Source of the DNA: Planctomycetaceae bacterium
Lineage (GTDB): Bacteria; Planctomycetota; Phycisphaerae; Sedimentisphaerales; Anaerohalosphaeraceae
DNA length: 43,243 bases
Direction of reading: 5' to 3'
NCBI GenBank assembly: GCA_021372945.1
Contig: JAJFTK010000083.1
Span: forward strand, 1 to 43,243
Shown here piece by piece: positions 24,915 through 34,234 of this stretch. The notes below the pieces were generated by a model, which was not told where the DNA came from, made no database searches, and saw only the letters and a program-made list of their open reading frames with translations. The translations under genes and the position numbers were made by a program. The number at the start of each line of letters is the position of its first letter. Within the stretch, counting starts at the first letter, position 1.

Positions 24915-25817
24915 ATGCAATGTTCAGCATGTGAATTTAAAAACAGCGAGGGCGCAAGGCAGTGTGCTCAGTGCGGTCAGATCCTTTCCGAACCTGCAAT
25001 TGCTGGGCGGCAGGGCAGCATTCAACCCGTTCAACCGCGAAATAGTAGGTTTGCGGTCGCGTCATTTGTGATGGGGCTGCTGTCGCTGCTTTGCGTGACG
25101 TGGCCGTTGTGCGGGCCATTGGCCATTGTTTTCGGGCTCGTCGCCCTGATCAAGATCAACAATCAACAACCGAATCTCAAGGGTTCGGGTATAGCGGTTA
25201 CGGGGATTTCGGCTGCAGTGATAACAGGCCTGATTTTCTTTCCCGCTTTCATCAAAGTCAGAAACGAAGCGATGCGGCTGGTGTGCGGAGTCAACATGAA
25301 AGGTTTGTCCTGTGCGTTGACAGTCTACGCGTATGATTACCAAGGGCGCTTGCCCGCTGCAAACTGGTGCGATTTGCTAATTGAAGAGGCGGACGTCTCT
25401 CCCAAGTCACTGATCTGTCCTGCGTCAAAGGACATCCAAGGAGAGTGTTCGTTCGCAATGAACAAACACGTGGTCGAAAAAGATTTAGAACGGCTGCCAG
25501 ACGAGACGGTGGTGCTTTTCGAAACTAACATCGGCCTTAACGACCGCACCAGAACTGAAAACATTCAAAGCCGACGCCATTTCAAAATGGCTTCTGAGTA
25601 CAAGCCTTACAAACGTGGTCGGCTGAAAGTGCACGCCAATCGTTTTAATCAGTACGGCGGGCCCGAGGACGTACTCTTCAGACATAAAGAAAATGGCCGG
25701 GAAGGATGCTTAGTCCTTTTTGCAAATGGTTACATAAAATTTGTTACTGAAGATGAGATTAACAGCTTGAAATGGATTGCGGACGAACAATCGCGCAACG
25801 AGAAGAAAGAGCTTTGA
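24915..25817 (+). CDS. zinc-ribbon, DUF4190-like, pseudopilin-like membrane protein (copy 1)
   Basis: A 300-residue protein with a double-CxxC zinc ribbon, CSAC-x11-CAQC (3-20), then a DUF4190-like pair of helices (about 45-75: FAVASFVMGLLSLLCVTWPL and the following helix; 90-112). Next comes a region like planctomycete type IV pseudopilin-related proteins (MRLVCGVNMKGLSCALTVYA), ending with CLVLFANGYIKFVTEDEI, a form of the H..DG C-terminal motif. The middle has an insert of about 40 residues (SRRHFKMASEYKPYKRGRLK) absent from the next gene. A close paralogue starts 58 bases downstream, with about 90 bases almost identical at the DNA level across the first helix, so the pair arose by tandem duplication or was homogenised. 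Export through a pilus-like system is possible but unproven; function unknown. Confidence 0.78.
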   Translation: MQCSACEFKNSEGARQCAQCGQILSEPAIAGRQGSIQPVQPRNSRFAVASFVMGLLSLLCVTWPLCGPLAIVFGLVALIKINNQQPNLKGSGIAVTGISAAVITGLIFFPAFIKVRNEAMRLVCGVNMKGLSCALTVYAYDYQGRLPAANWCDLLIEEADVSPKSLICPASKDIQGECSFAMNKHVVEKDLERLPDETVVLFETNIGLNDRTRTENIQSRRHFKMASEYKPYKRGRLKVHANRFNQYGGPEDVLFRHKENGREGCLVLFANGYIKFVTEDEINSLKWIADEQSRNEKKEL

Positions 25818-25875
25818 ATTTTAATGTGTAGTTTTACATTTTAATATTTGCTGTTTGATTTTTAAAGGAGGCTTT

Positions 25876-26661
25876 ATGGAATGCTCAAAATGCGGTGCTC
25901 AAAACCCGGATGGTGCGATGTATTGCGTGAATTGCGGTCAGATCCTGCCGGAGCCAACGACCGCGCAGCCTCAGGACGCCGGAGTGATTCAGCCGCGAAA
26001 CAGCGGGTTTGCGGTCGCGTCATTTGTGATGGGGCTGCTGTCACTGCTTTGCGTGACGTGGCCGTTGTGCGGACCGCTGGCCATCATCTTCGGCATCGTC
26101 GCGCTCGTCAAGATCAGTCAGGAAAAGCCCTATCTCAAGGGCGCCGGCATGGCGGTGGCGGGCATCGCGATCCCGGCGGTGATGCTTGTCCTGATTCCGA
26201 TTATAGCCATCCCGCTGGCCATTCTCATGCCAGCATTTTCGAGAGCCAAAGACGCTGCCCAGCGCACGGCCTGCGCGAGCAATCTGAATGCGTTATCAGT
26301 GGCGATAACCGTTTACAGGAATGATTACGACGGCAACTTTCCGCCGGCCGAACAATGGTGCGACCTGCTAATGCGGGAAGCGGACGTTCCTGAAAAGAGT
26401 TTTCAGTGCCCGAAGGTTTGCGGAACGCAGTTCGCCTATGCCATTAACAAGAATCTTTATCAGCCAAGGCCCGGTCTGCCGCCGGAGACGGTGGTGCTTT
26501 TTGAATCTGACCTCGGCAAGAACGCCGCAGGCGGGCCGGAAAACGTTGCCTGGCGCCATGGTGAACAGGGCAAGCTCGGCTGCAACATCGCCTTTGCCGA
26601 CAATCATGTCGAATTTGTGACCGCCGACCGTGTCCCCGAACTCCTATGGACGCCGGAATAG
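25876..26661 (+). CDS. zinc-ribbon, DUF4190-like, pseudopilin-like membrane protein (copy 2)
   Basis: A 261-residue paralogue of the preceding protein. The ATG at 25876 is set by the excellent AAAGGAGG five bases upstream; seven more codons upstream in the same frame are rejected. It has a zinc ribbon CSKC-x11-CVNC (3-20), helices about 48-75 and 88-125 (AIPAVMLVLIPIIAIPLAIL), then a prepilin-like segment MPAFSRAKDAAQRTACASNL with SVAITVYRNDYDGNFPP, and it ends WRHGEQGKLGCNIAFADNHV, a good match to the H-x9-DG type C-terminus. Compared with copy 1 it keeps the canonical motif better and lacks the basic insert, so it is probably the ancestral form. Role unknown. Confidence 0.8.
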   Translation: MECSKCGAQNPDGAMYCVNCGQILPEPTTAQPQDAGVIQPRNSGFAVASFVMGLLSLLCVTWPLCGPLAIIFGIVALVKISQEKPYLKGAGMAVAGIAIPAVMLVLIPIIAIPLAILMPAFSRAKDAAQRTACASNLNALSVAITVYRNDYDGNFPPAEQWCDLLMREADVPEKSFQCPKVCGTQFAYAINKNLYQPRPGLPPETVVLFESDLGKNAAGGPENVAWRHGEQGKLGCNIAFADNHVEFVTADRVPELLWTPE

Positions 26662-26669
26662 CAAAAAAT

Positions 26670-26706
26670 TCTTGATTTTGGATGATTGCATCACATAAAA
26701 TCAAGA
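26670..26706. terminator. inverted repeat before ispD, possible terminator
   Basis: A perfect ten-base inverted repeat, TCTTGATTTT (26670-26679) / AAAATCAAGA (26697-26706), with a 17-base loop lies just after the stop of the zinc-ribbon paralogue. It is AT-rich and has an A-run on its left side, so on the minus strand it resembles a terminator. On the plus strand it is at best a weak terminator or leader element of ispD. Confidence 0.4.
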
Positions 26707-26727
26707 TATTTACAGGAAAAGGATTTT

Positions 26728-27468
26728 GTGAAAAATGTATCCGTCATCGTGTGTGCCGCCGGGGCGAGCGCCCGGTTTGGGGGCAATCGCAAAAAGCCGT
26801 TCGTGGAGATTTCCGGCCGGGCGGCGTTTCTGCGCAGCATCGAGTACTTCGCCGAACGCAGCGATGTCAAGCAGGTGATCCTGGCGATCTCCAAAGAGGA
26901 TCAGGACCTGGTGGAACTCAAGTGGGGGCCCATGCTTTCTTTCCATGGTGTCAAGCTTTGCTTTGGCGGGGCCGAACGGTTCGAGACCGTCGCCAAGGCG
27001 CTGGAAAAAGTCAATCCCGAGGCCGAGCTGATCGCGGTTCACGACGCCGTCCGCTGCTGTCTCACCAAGGAATGGCTCGATGCCGTCTTTGCCAAGGCGG
27101 GCGAAACGGGCGCGGCGATGCTGGCTTGCCCGGTGGTGGCCACGCTCAAGCGCGTGCAGGATAACAAGATCGTCGAGACCGTTGACCGCACGGGCCTTTA
27201 CGAGGCCCAGACGCCGCAGGTCTTTGATGCTAAATTGCTGCGGGAGGCCTATGCCAAGCTGTCTTCGCTCAAGCAGAAGGACAAGATCACCGACGATGCC
27301 CAATTGCTGGAGGCGATGGGACGCACGGTGCACATTGTGGAGACGGACCACTCCAACATCAAGATTACTCGCAAAAGCGATGTGCCGATCGCTGAGGCGA
27401 TCATCCAATCGAGGCCCAAGCCCAAAGCGGAAGGTCCATCGGGTCCGTATATCGAAGCACAATGGTAG
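26728..27468 (+). CDS. ispD: 2-C-methyl-D-erythritol 4-phosphate cytidylyltransferase
   Basis: A 246-residue enzyme of the MEP isoprenoid pathway that couples CTP and methylerythritol phosphate to CDP-methylerythritol. Signature parts: VIVCAAGASARFGGNRKKPF (nucleotide-binding loop, from residue 6), the GGAERFETV region, AVHDAVRCCLTKEW (usual HDAARP), and EAQTPQVFDAKLL with KITDDAQLLEAMG. The HDA Asp is kept. Cys-Cys in place of Arg-Pro after HDAVR is a mild deviation. GTG at 26728 is preferred over an ATG at 26686 because AAAAGGA lies four to five bases upstream and the extra 14 residues are not family-like. The tail after SDVPIAEAII is a short extension. It stands alone, 31 bases before the copper ATPase. 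Confidence 0.93.
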   Translation: MKNVSVIVCAAGASARFGGNRKKPFVEISGRAAFLRSIEYFAERSDVKQVILAISKEDQDLVELKWGPMLSFHGVKLCFGGAERFETVAKALEKVNPEAELIAVHDAVRCCLTKEWLDAVFAKAGETGAAMLACPVVATLKRVQDNKIVETVDRTGLYEAQTPQVFDAKLLREAYAKLSSLKQKDKITDDAQLLEAMGRTVHIVETDHSNIKITRKSDVPIAEAIIQSRPKPKAEGPSGPYIEAQW

Positions 27469-27498
27469 CCCTGATGCGTAGTTTGTGTTAGGCACCAT

Positions 27499-29802
27499 AT
27501 GGAAAATCAACACGAAATGATCGATCCTGTTTGCGGGATGAGCGTTGACCCGCAAAACGCTGCCGGAACCTATCAATTTGGTGGTACGGATTACTATTTC
27601 TGTTCGACGCGATGCCTGGAGAAGTTCAAAGCCGATCCTGAGGGCATTCTCGATAAAACCGCCAAACCTGTCGAAGCTCCCAAAGACGCCGTTTATACCT
27701 GCCCGATGCACCCCGAGGTTCGTCAGGCCGGTCCCGGCTCATGCCCCATCTGCGGCATGGCCCTGGAACCGGAGATGGCCGGCCTCGAGGAAGGGCCAAG
27801 CGAAGAACTGCTCAGCATGCGGCGGCGCTTTTGGATTTCCGTCGTACTTACCGTGCCCGTGCTGGTTTTGGTCATGGGACACCATGTGGGCCTACACATC
27901 CCGGAAGAGATGCTCTCGGCGCGGGCTGCGCTTTGGCTTCAGTTTTTTCTGACTACGCCGGTGGTGCTCTGGTGCGGGTGGCCGTTCTTTGTTCGCGGCT
28001 GGCAATCGATCCGAACGCGTAACCTGAATATGTTTACGCTGATCGCGATCGGCATCGGCACGGCTTATGGGTACAGCGCGATCGCGCTGCTGTTTCCGAA
28101 TATCTTTCCCGCGTCTTTTCGCAAACAAGACGGCACGGTCGATGTCTATTTTGAGCCGGCGGCGATGATCACCGCGCTGGTCCTTATGGGCCAGGTGCTC
28201 GAACTTCGCGCGCGGCAGATGACCTCGGGCGCGATTCGCAAGCTGCTGGGACTTGCGCCAAAGACCGCCCGCGTCATTCGCGACGATGGTACGGAAGAAG
28301 ATATCCCGGCGGCCAATGTCAAGCCGGGCGACCATCTTCGCGTGCGCCCCGGCGAGCGGATCCCCGTTGATGGCCGCGTGACCGGCGGCAAGACAAGCGT
28401 CGATGAGTCGATGATCACCGGCGAATCCATGCCGGTCGAAAAGAAAGAGGGCGAACCGGTGATCGGTGGTACAACGAACGCCGCCGGCAGCATCACGATG
28501 ACCGCCGAGCGGGTCGGCAGCGAAACCCTGCTGGCGCACATTGTTCGCATGGTCGGGCAGGCCCAGCGCAGTCGCGCCCCCATCCAGCGTGTCGCGGATA
28601 AAGTCGCGGCTTTTTTCGTTCCCGCGGTGGTGCTGGCGGCCGTGATCACCTTTGTCGCCTGGGGGCTCTTCGGGCCGCCGCCGCGGTTCGCCTACGCGCT
28701 GCTCAATGCCATTGCCGTCCTCATCATCGCCTGCCCCTGTGCCCTGGGTCTTGCCACGCCATTGTCCATCATGGTCGGCACCGGTCGCGGCGCTGCCGCC
28801 TGTATCCTGATCAAGAACGCCGAGGCCCTGGAAATACTTGAAAAGGTTGACATGCTGGTCTTTGATAAGACCGGAACGCTTACGGTTGGCAAACCGCAGG
28901 TGGTGGAAGTTCACTCGGCGGCGGATATCGGGCAGCCGGAGCTTCTCAAGTGGGCAGCTTCGCTGGAAAATCAGTCCGAGCATCCGCTGGCGGCCGCGAT
29001 CGTCGCAAAGGCAAAGGAAGAAAACATTGTTTTGGAAAAGGCGGAGGATTTCGAATACCTCACCGGCCTTGGCGTTCAAGGCAGGATCGGCACGCGCCAT
29101 ATCGCGGTTGGCAATCAGCCGTTCATGGAGCAATTGCCGATCACATCGCAGTATGCCTCCAGTGCAGCCGATGACGCGCGCCAGAAGGGCCGCACGATCG
29201 TCTTTGTCGCCGTCGATCATAAAGCGGCAGGATTTCTGGCCATCGCCGATCCCATCAAAGAATCCACTCTTGAAGCGATACGAAAACTGCACGATGAACA
29301 TATCACACTGATGATGCTGACCGGCGACGATCAAGCGACCGCGCAGGCCATCGGGCGGCTGTTGGGGATCGATAACATTCGCGCCCAGGTCCTGCCGCAG
29401 GATAAAAACCAGGTCGTCAAGGACCTGCAGCGGCAGGGTCGCATCGTCGCAATGGCCGGCGACGGCATCAACGACGCGCCCGCGCTGGCGCAGGCTCACG
29501 TGGGCATTGCGATGGGAAACGGCACGGACATCGCGATGGAAAGTGCCGGCCTCACGCTGGTCAAAGGCGACCTGCTGGGGATCGTCAAGGCCCGCCGGCT
29601 CAGCCGTGCCGCGATGCGCAACATCCGGCAAAATTTGTTTTTGGCCTTTGTTTATAACACGCTCGGGATCCCGATCGCGGCGGGCGTTCTCTACCCATTT
29701 TTCGGGATACTGCTGAGCCCGGTGATCGCTGCGGCCGCTATGAGTTTCAGTTCGGTTTCCGTCATCTCCAATGCATTACGATTGCGGCGTATTCAGCTTT
29801 AA
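27499..29802 (+). CDS. copA: copper-exporting P1B-type ATPase with YHS and HMBD domains
   Basis: A 767-residue heavy-metal P-type ATPase. The N-terminus has a YHS metal domain (about 8-52, [19 protein letters not shown] with FCSTRC) and an HMBD motif YTCPMHPEV...CPICGM (66-87), and not the more usual CxxC HMA domains. Eight membrane helices follow. The membrane site is CPC at 412-414 ([11 protein letters not shown]), the phosphorylated Asp is D456 in DKTGTLT, the actuator motif is TGESMP, and the ATP-site and hinge motifs are SEHPL and [38 protein letters not shown] and [13 protein letters not shown] fit Cu(I)-type P1B-1 pumps, so export of Cu+ (or Ag+) is likely. No copper regulator or chaperone adjoins it. 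Confidence 0.94.
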   Translation: MENQHEMIDPVCGMSVDPQNAAGTYQFGGTDYYFCSTRCLEKFKADPEGILDKTAKPVEAPKDAVYTCPMHPEVRQAGPGSCPICGMALEPEMAGLEEGPSEELLSMRRRFWISVVLTVPVLVLVMGHHVGLHIPEEMLSARAALWLQFFLTTPVVLWCGWPFFVRGWQSIRTRNLNMFTLIAIGIGTAYGYSAIALLFPNIFPASFRKQDGTVDVYFEPAAMITALVLMGQVLELRARQMTSGAIRKLLGLAPKTARVIRDDGTEEDIPAANVKPGDHLRVRPGERIPVDGRVTGGKTSVDESMITGESMPVEKKEGEPVIGGTTNAAGSITMTAERVGSETLLAHIVRMVGQAQRSRAPIQRVADKVAAFFVPAVVLAAVITFVAWGLFGPPPRFAYALLNAIAVLIIACPCALGLATPLSIMVGTGRGAAACILIKNAEALEILEKVDMLVFDKTGTLTVGKPQVVEVHSAADIGQPELLKWAASLENQSEHPLAAAIVAKAKEENIVLEKAEDFEYLTGLGVQGRIGTRHIAVGNQPFMEQLPITSQYASSAADDARQKGRTIVFVAVDHKAAGFLAIADPIKESTLEAIRKLHDEHITLMMLTGDDQATAQAIGRLLGIDNIRAQVLPQDKNQVVKDLQRQGRIVAMAGDGINDAPALAQAHVGIAMGNGTDIAMESAGLTLVKGDLLGIVKARRLSRAAMRNIRQNLFLAFVYNTLGIPIAAGVLYPFFGILLSPVIAAAAMSFSSVSVISNALRLRRIQL

Positions 29803-29905
29803 ACCGCCGTTTTGGCGAGATTGCCTCACAATTTGCCAATTTACCGCCTCTAAAATCAGATCCGCAGCCGCAACTCTGACTTGCTTTTATACGTTGATAT
29901 TATGC

Positions 29906-29934
29906 TTGACAGGGCCCAATATGCTGTATATTTT
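29906..29934 (+). promoter_or_regulatory. sigma70-like promoter of the TPR lipoprotein gene
   Basis: TTGACA (29906-29911), a 17-base spacer and TATTTT (29929-29934; TATATT two bases earlier) lie about 48 bases before the ATG at 29982. The perfect -35 makes this the clearest simple promoter in the middle of the window. Confidence 0.65.
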
Positions 29935-29981
29935 AGAAACTCAAACAAGGAATGGTTTTCCGATTGAGAAAGGACTAAGTC

Positions 29982-30809
29982 ATGGCTCGAAAAACACTTA
30001 TAACCCTGGTATTATCCGCCGTTTTATTGATCGCCGGATGCGTTTGCGTCAGCGGCTGCTCAAACCCGCGTACGCGAGACGCTCACCTGCTTAACGCCCC
30101 CGTGCCCGCTGTCAGCGAATCGGGCGCTTTTCTTGCCCCCAACGCCGGAGAAGTGGACTTTGTTGAGAACCTGGCGGCCGCTCGTGTAGCCTACCGCCAG
30201 TCGCTGGAAGGTCTTTTAAGTTATTATCGTTCGGTCGGAAACGCAACCAAGGCCCAGTGGGCGCAAACGGAGCTGCGAACGTTCGATCAGATGGTGCGGT
30301 ACCAGTACATCCAGCCGGCGGAATGGACGCCCAAGAACCTGCAGGCCGAAAGTGCGATCCCGGAAGCCGATGCTCTCTATGATAGAGCGATCGCGCTGTA
30401 TCGCGAATCCGGCGGCATGATCATTGTTGCCAGCCGGTCCAAATTGCAGGAGGCGCTGGGCATGTTCAACCAGCTCATTCAGCAGTACCCCAGCAGCGAT
30501 AAGATCGATGATGCCGCGTACAGGGCCGCCCGTATTTACGAATACTTGAGAAATTACGAATTGGCCGCCGTTTACTATCAGCGGGCATTTCAGTGGAATC
30601 CGGAAACTCCGTTTCCGGCCCGGTTCCGCGCGGCCTATATCATGGATCAGCGTTTGAGGATGCGGCGCGAGGCGCTGCAGCTATACCAGGAGTCGCTGGT
30701 CAAGGAAGCGCGTTTTGTGGAGAACAGGGAATACGCCCAGGCTCGCGTGGATGCCCTCTCAAAGTCCAGCGTAGAGTTGCCGGAAACCGAACCCGCAGCG
30801 CAGCCCTAA
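29982..30809 (+). CDS. TPR-type lipoprotein
   Basis: A 275-residue lipoprotein. Residues 1-20 are the signal with lipobox LIAGC (C20). The mature part is helical with tetratricopeptide-like units: ALYDRAIALYRESGG, KLQEALGMFNQLIQQYPSSD (about 150-169), KIDDAAYRAARIYEYLRNYE and LAAVYYQRAFQWNPETP. The spacing and the QQYPSSDKIDDAAY motif recall BamD/YbgF-like scaffolds in the cell envelope, but that is a weak likeness. A strong promoter and an AAAGGA ribosome binding site precede it, and a clear terminator follows, so it is a single-gene transcript. It is probably an envelope scaffold protein; partner unknown. Confidence 0.83.
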   Translation: MARKTLITLVLSAVLLIAGCVCVSGCSNPRTRDAHLLNAPVPAVSESGAFLAPNAGEVDFVENLAAARVAYRQSLEGLLSYYRSVGNATKAQWAQTELRTFDQMVRYQYIQPAEWTPKNLQAESAIPEADALYDRAIALYRESGGMIIVASRSKLQEALGMFNQLIQQYPSSDKIDDAAYRAARIYEYLRNYELAAVYYQRAFQWNPETPFPARFRAAYIMDQRLRMRREALQLYQESLVKEARFVENREYAQARVDALSKSSVELPETEPAAQP

Positions 30810-30831
30810 GACGGCGCAATGTCAAAACGCC

Positions 30832-30863
30832 AGGCCTGTTTTCGATGAAAGCAGGCCTTTTTT
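30832..30863 (+). terminator. intrinsic terminator after the TPR lipoprotein gene
   Basis: AGGCCTGTTTTC / GAAAGCAGGCCT pair with one G-T wobble, followed by T6-7 (30858-30863). It ends nine bases before the tilS start codon, so tilS must be transcribed by read-through or from a promoter within this region. Confidence 0.85.
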
Positions 30864-30872
30864 GTTGATGCG

Positions 30873-31880
30873 ATGAAGCAGCCTTTTGAAGACATGTTGC
30901 TGGAGTGGATCACGACGCAGGCGCTGCTGGAAGGAGTGCATCGGCTGCTTCTGGCGGTGTCCGGCGGCGCCGATTCGGTCGCGATGGCGCACGCTCTTGA
31001 TCGTCTGGTCCGCGGAGGCAAGCTCAATTGCCAACTGGTGATCGGCCATGTGAATCACAGTCTTCGCGGCGAGCATTCGGACGGCGATGAAGAGTTCGTA
31101 CGCGATCTTGCAGGGCGCTTGGACACGGCGTTTGAATCTGCAAAAGTTGACGTGAAGGGCTGCGCGGCGCGGGAGCGGTTTTCCATTGAGACCGCCGCGC
31201 GCAGGCTGCGGCTTGAGGCGCTTATCAGGCAATGTCAGTTATCACACTGCGATGCGATCGCCACGGCTCATCATCGGGATGACCAGGCTGAGACGCTTGT
31301 GCATCGGCTCATGCGGGGAACGGGATTTCGCGGCCTGTGCGGCATTCGGCCCGCCGGCCGCATCGAGCAGGTACTCTTTGTCCGGCCGATGCTGGCGGTC
31401 GGACGCGGCGATATTGAGGCGTATTGCCGGCAAAACGGGTTGACGTGGCGGCAGGACGCAACGAACCTGAACCTGGAGCCGACGCGCAATCGCATTCGCC
31501 ATCTGCTGCTGCCGCATCTGCAAAACCAATGGCCCAATGCCGTCGATGGTCTAACGCAGCTTTCGCGCATCTGCTGCCGGATGCAGGAACGTGCTGAAAC
31601 GGAAGCACTGGTGTTGTTCAAACGCGCGCTGGCCGCACGACAGGAAAAAAGCCTTATACTGCATCGATCTTTTTTGGTTGAGTGCCCGCCATGGGTGTTC
31701 TATGAGGTCATACGCCACGGCCTGGTTCAGCTTGGCGCAGGCCTTCGTGACTATACGCAGGCGCATTTCGAAAAGCTGCACCAGATGGTCATCAAAGCTT
31801 CGGGCCGTTATCAGTTTCCGGATCACATCCGCATTAAAGTCACAAAAAGAACTGTGACTTTCGAACAATTCAGCGTTTGA
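30873..31880 (+). CDS. tilS: tRNA(Ile)-lysidine synthase
   Basis: A 335-residue PP-loop ATPase that converts C34 of the AUA-reading tRNA-Ile to lysidine. The PP-loop LLLAVSGGADSVAMAHAL has SGGADS at 30-35. Further family motifs: GHVNHSLRGEHSDGDEEFV, ATAHHRDDQAETLVHRLMRG and GFRGLCGIRP, then TWRQDATNLNLEPTRNRIRH. The C-terminal part is short, as in compact TilS proteins. The ribosome binding site before ATG 30873 is weak, because the preceding terminator ends there. The gene is essential in most bacteria. Its last 11 bases overlap the end of the LigD-like gene on the other strand. Confidence 0.94.
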   Translation: MKQPFEDMLLEWITTQALLEGVHRLLLAVSGGADSVAMAHALDRLVRGGKLNCQLVIGHVNHSLRGEHSDGDEEFVRDLAGRLDTAFESAKVDVKGCAARERFSIETAARRLRLEALIRQCQLSHCDAIATAHHRDDQAETLVHRLMRGTGFRGLCGIRPAGRIEQVLFVRPMLAVGRGDIEAYCRQNGLTWRQDATNLNLEPTRNRIRHLLLPHLQNQWPNAVDGLTQLSRICCRMQERAETEALVLFKRALAARQEKSLILHRSFLVECPPWVFYEVIRHGLVQLGAGLRDYTQAHFEKLHQMVIKASGRYQFPDHIRIKVTKRTVTFEQFSV

Positions 31881-33456
31881 TTGTTGTTTCCTCGAGTTCG
31901 TTTCGTACGTCTTCAACGGTGCGGCCGGTGGTGACCGAGCGGGGCAGGTCCTCCAGGTCCTCGGGGAGCGTGTCCGTATAATGATCCTGGTGTTTGATCA
32001 GCAGCCACTGCTCCTTACCCTCCTGCCGACTGAGCGATTTCATCTTGACCAGGGCATAGCTGCCCTTGATTTTTTCGCCGTGAAAAGTGACATCGATCTT
32101 GCCGTTCTCGATAGCATTTGCCAATGATACCGGACGTTTTTTCGTGCCGGTTGAATGATTTTCAAATCGGCCGTGGTCCCAGACAATCACCTGCCCGCCG
32201 CCGTACTCATCTGCGGGAATGTTGCCCTCAAAATCCGCGTACTCCAGCGGATGATCTTCGGTGCGAACGGCCAGGCGTTTTTCCTTCGGGTTCGAAGAGG
32301 GTCCCTTGGGAACCGCCCACGACTTGAGCACACCCTCGGCCTCCAAACGCAGATCGTAATGCAGCCGTGTGGCATCGTGCTTCTGAATGACAAACAGGTT
32401 TCCGGCGGCTGTCTCTGCGCCTCCGGCCGGCTCGGGCGTCTTTTCGAAATTGCGCTTCTGCCGATACTCTTTGACTTTCGGAGAACTCTTCTTTGTTTTT
32501 GGCCGGCCGGAGTTTACCGCGAAGATCTTCCTGGCGTCCAGGTCCACAGCCAGTTTCTGACGCAGCTTGAGCACCGGCTCAAACAGATCGCCGCGTTCCT
32601 TCATCCGCGCGATCGCCTTGTCCGCCGTAAAAACAAGCTTATCGGTTTGCTTTTTCGTGACCGCGTTCTCGATCTCCTCCCAGGCCAGCGGCATCGAGAC
32701 GGTCGGCAAAGCCCTGGCCCGCATCGAATACACGCAGACCGTCGATTTATGTTCGGTGTTCTGACTCCAATCGATGAACACCTTGCCCGTACGCAGGTTC
32801 TTGGCCATGCGGCTCAACACGCGCTGCGGAAAATGTTTTTCCATAAGGCGTGCCACCGCGCGGGCGAATTTCCTGGTGTGCTCATAATCGGTCGGCGTAT
32901 TCAGCGGCACATAAAAATGCAGTCCCTTGCCGCCGCTGGTCTTGGGAAAGCTCTTGAGTCCGACGCCTTCGAGCATCTGACGCATCAAGAGCGCCACCTC
33001 CATGCAGTCGGCCAGTTGCGCCGGTTCTCCCGGATCCAGGTCGAAGACGACCATCGTGGGCCTGGTCGGGTCCTGGGCCTTAGCCAGGACGGTATGCAGC
33101 TCAATGGCGCCCAGGTTCTGGATCCAGATGAGCGTTGCCAGGTCGTTGATGAGGCAATACTTCGTGCCGGAACTGCCCATCTCTTTGCTGGTGGCAATCC
33201 AGTCCGGCCGATAGTAGGGGCAGTTCTTTTCAAAGAATGAATGCCCTTCGACGCCGTCCGGAAATCGTTTCAATGATATCGGTCGATCCTTCAAATGAGG
33301 CAGCATGTATGGCGCCGCCTGCCGATAGTAATCAATAATATGCGCCTTTGTGAAGCCCGTTTGCGGGTACATGACCTTCGAAAGGTTGCTCAGCGTCAGC
33401 TTATGCCCCTGGACGGTAACGATCTTTTCCTGCCTTCTTGCTTTAGCCGCGGGCAT
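31870..33456 (-). CDS. ligD: LigD-like protein: polymerase (PrimPol) plus 3'-phosphoesterase, no ligase
   Basis: A 528-residue repair protein. Residues about 10-300 are the AEP/PrimPol-type polymerase domain of LigD, with catalytic D139 and D141 in VVFDLDPGE, SGGKGLHFYVPL (174-185) and a third acid D229 in FIDWSQN. This domain adds ribonucleotides or deoxynucleotides at break ends. After a linker, residues about 352-510 are the phosphoesterase domain: VIQKHDATRLHYDLRLE (356-372), EDHPLEYADFEGNIP and EYGGGQVIVWDHG, which trims 3' ends. The ATP-dependent ligase domain of usual LigD is missing and is encoded two genes upstream. The start overlaps the end of the second Ku gene by 14 bases. It is the last gene of the four-gene NHEJ operon. 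Confidence 0.93.
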   Translation of the reverse strand: MPAAKARRQEKIVTVQGHKLTLSNLSKVMYPQTGFTKAHIIDYYRQAAPYMLPHLKDRPISLKRFPDGVEGHSFFEKNCPYYRPDWIATSKEMGSSGTKYCLINDLATLIWIQNLGAIELHTVLAKAQDPTRPTMVVFDLDPGEPAQLADCMEVALLMRQMLEGVGLKSFPKTSGGKGLHFYVPLNTPTDYEHTRKFARAVARLMEKHFPQRVLSRMAKNLRTGKVFIDWSQNTEHKSTVCVYSMRARALPTVSMPLAWEEIENAVTKKQTDKLVFTADKAIARMKERGDLFEPVLKLRQKLAVDLDARKIFAVNSGRPKTKKSSPKVKEYRQKRNFEKTPEPAGGAETAAGNLFVIQKHDATRLHYDLRLEAEGVLKSWAVPKGPSSNPKEKRLAVRTEDHPLEYADFEGNIPADEYGGGQVIVWDHGRFENHSTGTKKRPVSLANAIENGKIDVTFHGEKIKGSYALVKMKSLSRQEGKEQWLLIKHQDHYTDTLPEDLEDLPRSVTTGRTVEDVRNELEETTIKR

Positions 33457-34234
33457 GCGCCAGGCTCTCCTCGAGTGCCGCGATCAGATCCTGTTCGCTT
33501 TGAGTTTCTTCAGGCTCCTCCTCTTCCTCCGTTTGCGGCACGGTCACGACTTGTCCTTTTTTAGCTTTTTGATCGAGCAATTCCAGCAGGCCAACGGTGT
33601 AGTCGTCCGTGTATTTTTCGGGGCGGTAGTCGGCCTTCATCGACTTCATCACGCGGATCATGTTCGAGACCGTTTCGGAATGGGCGGCGACTCTTTCAGG
33701 CACGAACTGGTCCGCCGGCCGCACGGTTTGAGCAAAATGCAGCATCATCAGTCCCAGCGTTCTTTCCAGCGGCCAGACCGCCACAAGGTACTGGCGATCA
33801 TGAATGACCAGCCGGCTCACTCCCGCCCGCCCGGTTTTTTTCATGGATTCATGCAGCAAGTGATAAGGCTTTTCGCCGCCTTTCTTCGGAACAAGGTAAT
33901 ACGGCCGATCATAATAAACCGGGTTGATCTGCTTAAAATCCACAAAGGCTTCAATTTCGATCGCCTGGCTTCGTTTGGGTTCCAGCGCGCTGTATTCTTC
34001 ATCATGAACGACCACGAATTGATCCCCATCGACGGGATAGCCGTTGAGGATATGTTCCGGATGGACATAGGTCCTGTCGGCCGGGCAGAACATCTGCCGC
34101 CGAAGCCTGGCGTGGTCGGTCTTGTGCAGCAGGTGGAAGCTGGTCCGTCTTGGGCGAACCGCCGGCACAAGGTTCACCGGGATCGAAACCAGCACAAACG
34201 TCAGCATTCCGGACCAGATCGAACTACGTGCCAT
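33443..34234 (-). CDS. ku: Ku protein (second copy)
   Basis: A 263-residue bacterial Ku, the ring-shaped dimer that holds DNA ends and recruits LigD. ATG 34232-34234 (MARSSIWSGMLTFVLVSIPV) has TGGAG about eight bases upstream and lies in the end of the ligase gene (11-base overlap); a longer frame upstream is only the ligase gene in another frame. Core features: LVPAVRPRRTSFHLLHKTD, CPADRTYVHPEHILNGY, VEAFVDFKQINPVYYDRPYY-like strands (here IEAFVDFKQINPVYYDRPYY), and the helical C-terminus TDDYTVGLLELLDQKAKKGQ. The end is acidic (EEEEEPEETQ), unlike the basic tail of the first copy, so the two may differ in DNA end threading or LigD binding. A heterodimer is possible. Confidence 0.93.
   Translation of the reverse strand: MARSSIWSGMLTFVLVSIPVNLVPAVRPRRTSFHLLHKTDHARLRRQMFCPADRTYVHPEHILNGYPVDGDQFVVVHDEEYSALEPKRSQAIEIEAFVDFKQINPVYYDRPYYLVPKKGGEKPYHLLHESMKKTGRAGVSRLVIHDRQYLVAVWPLERTLGLMMLHFAQTVRPADQFVPERVAAHSETVSNMIRVMKSMKADYRPEKYTDDYTVGLLELLDQKAKKGQVVTVPQTEEEEEPEETQSEQDLIAALEESLAHARG

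Noticed and set aside
27892..29631. 579-codon minus-strand open frame opposite the copper ATPase
   Set aside because: Composition is that of an antisense shadow in GC-rich DNA, while the plus-strand frame carries every P-type ATPase motif.
32155..33240. 361-codon plus-strand frame opposite the LigD-like gene
   Set aside because: Antisense shadow; the minus-strand frame has complete polymerase and phosphoesterase motifs.
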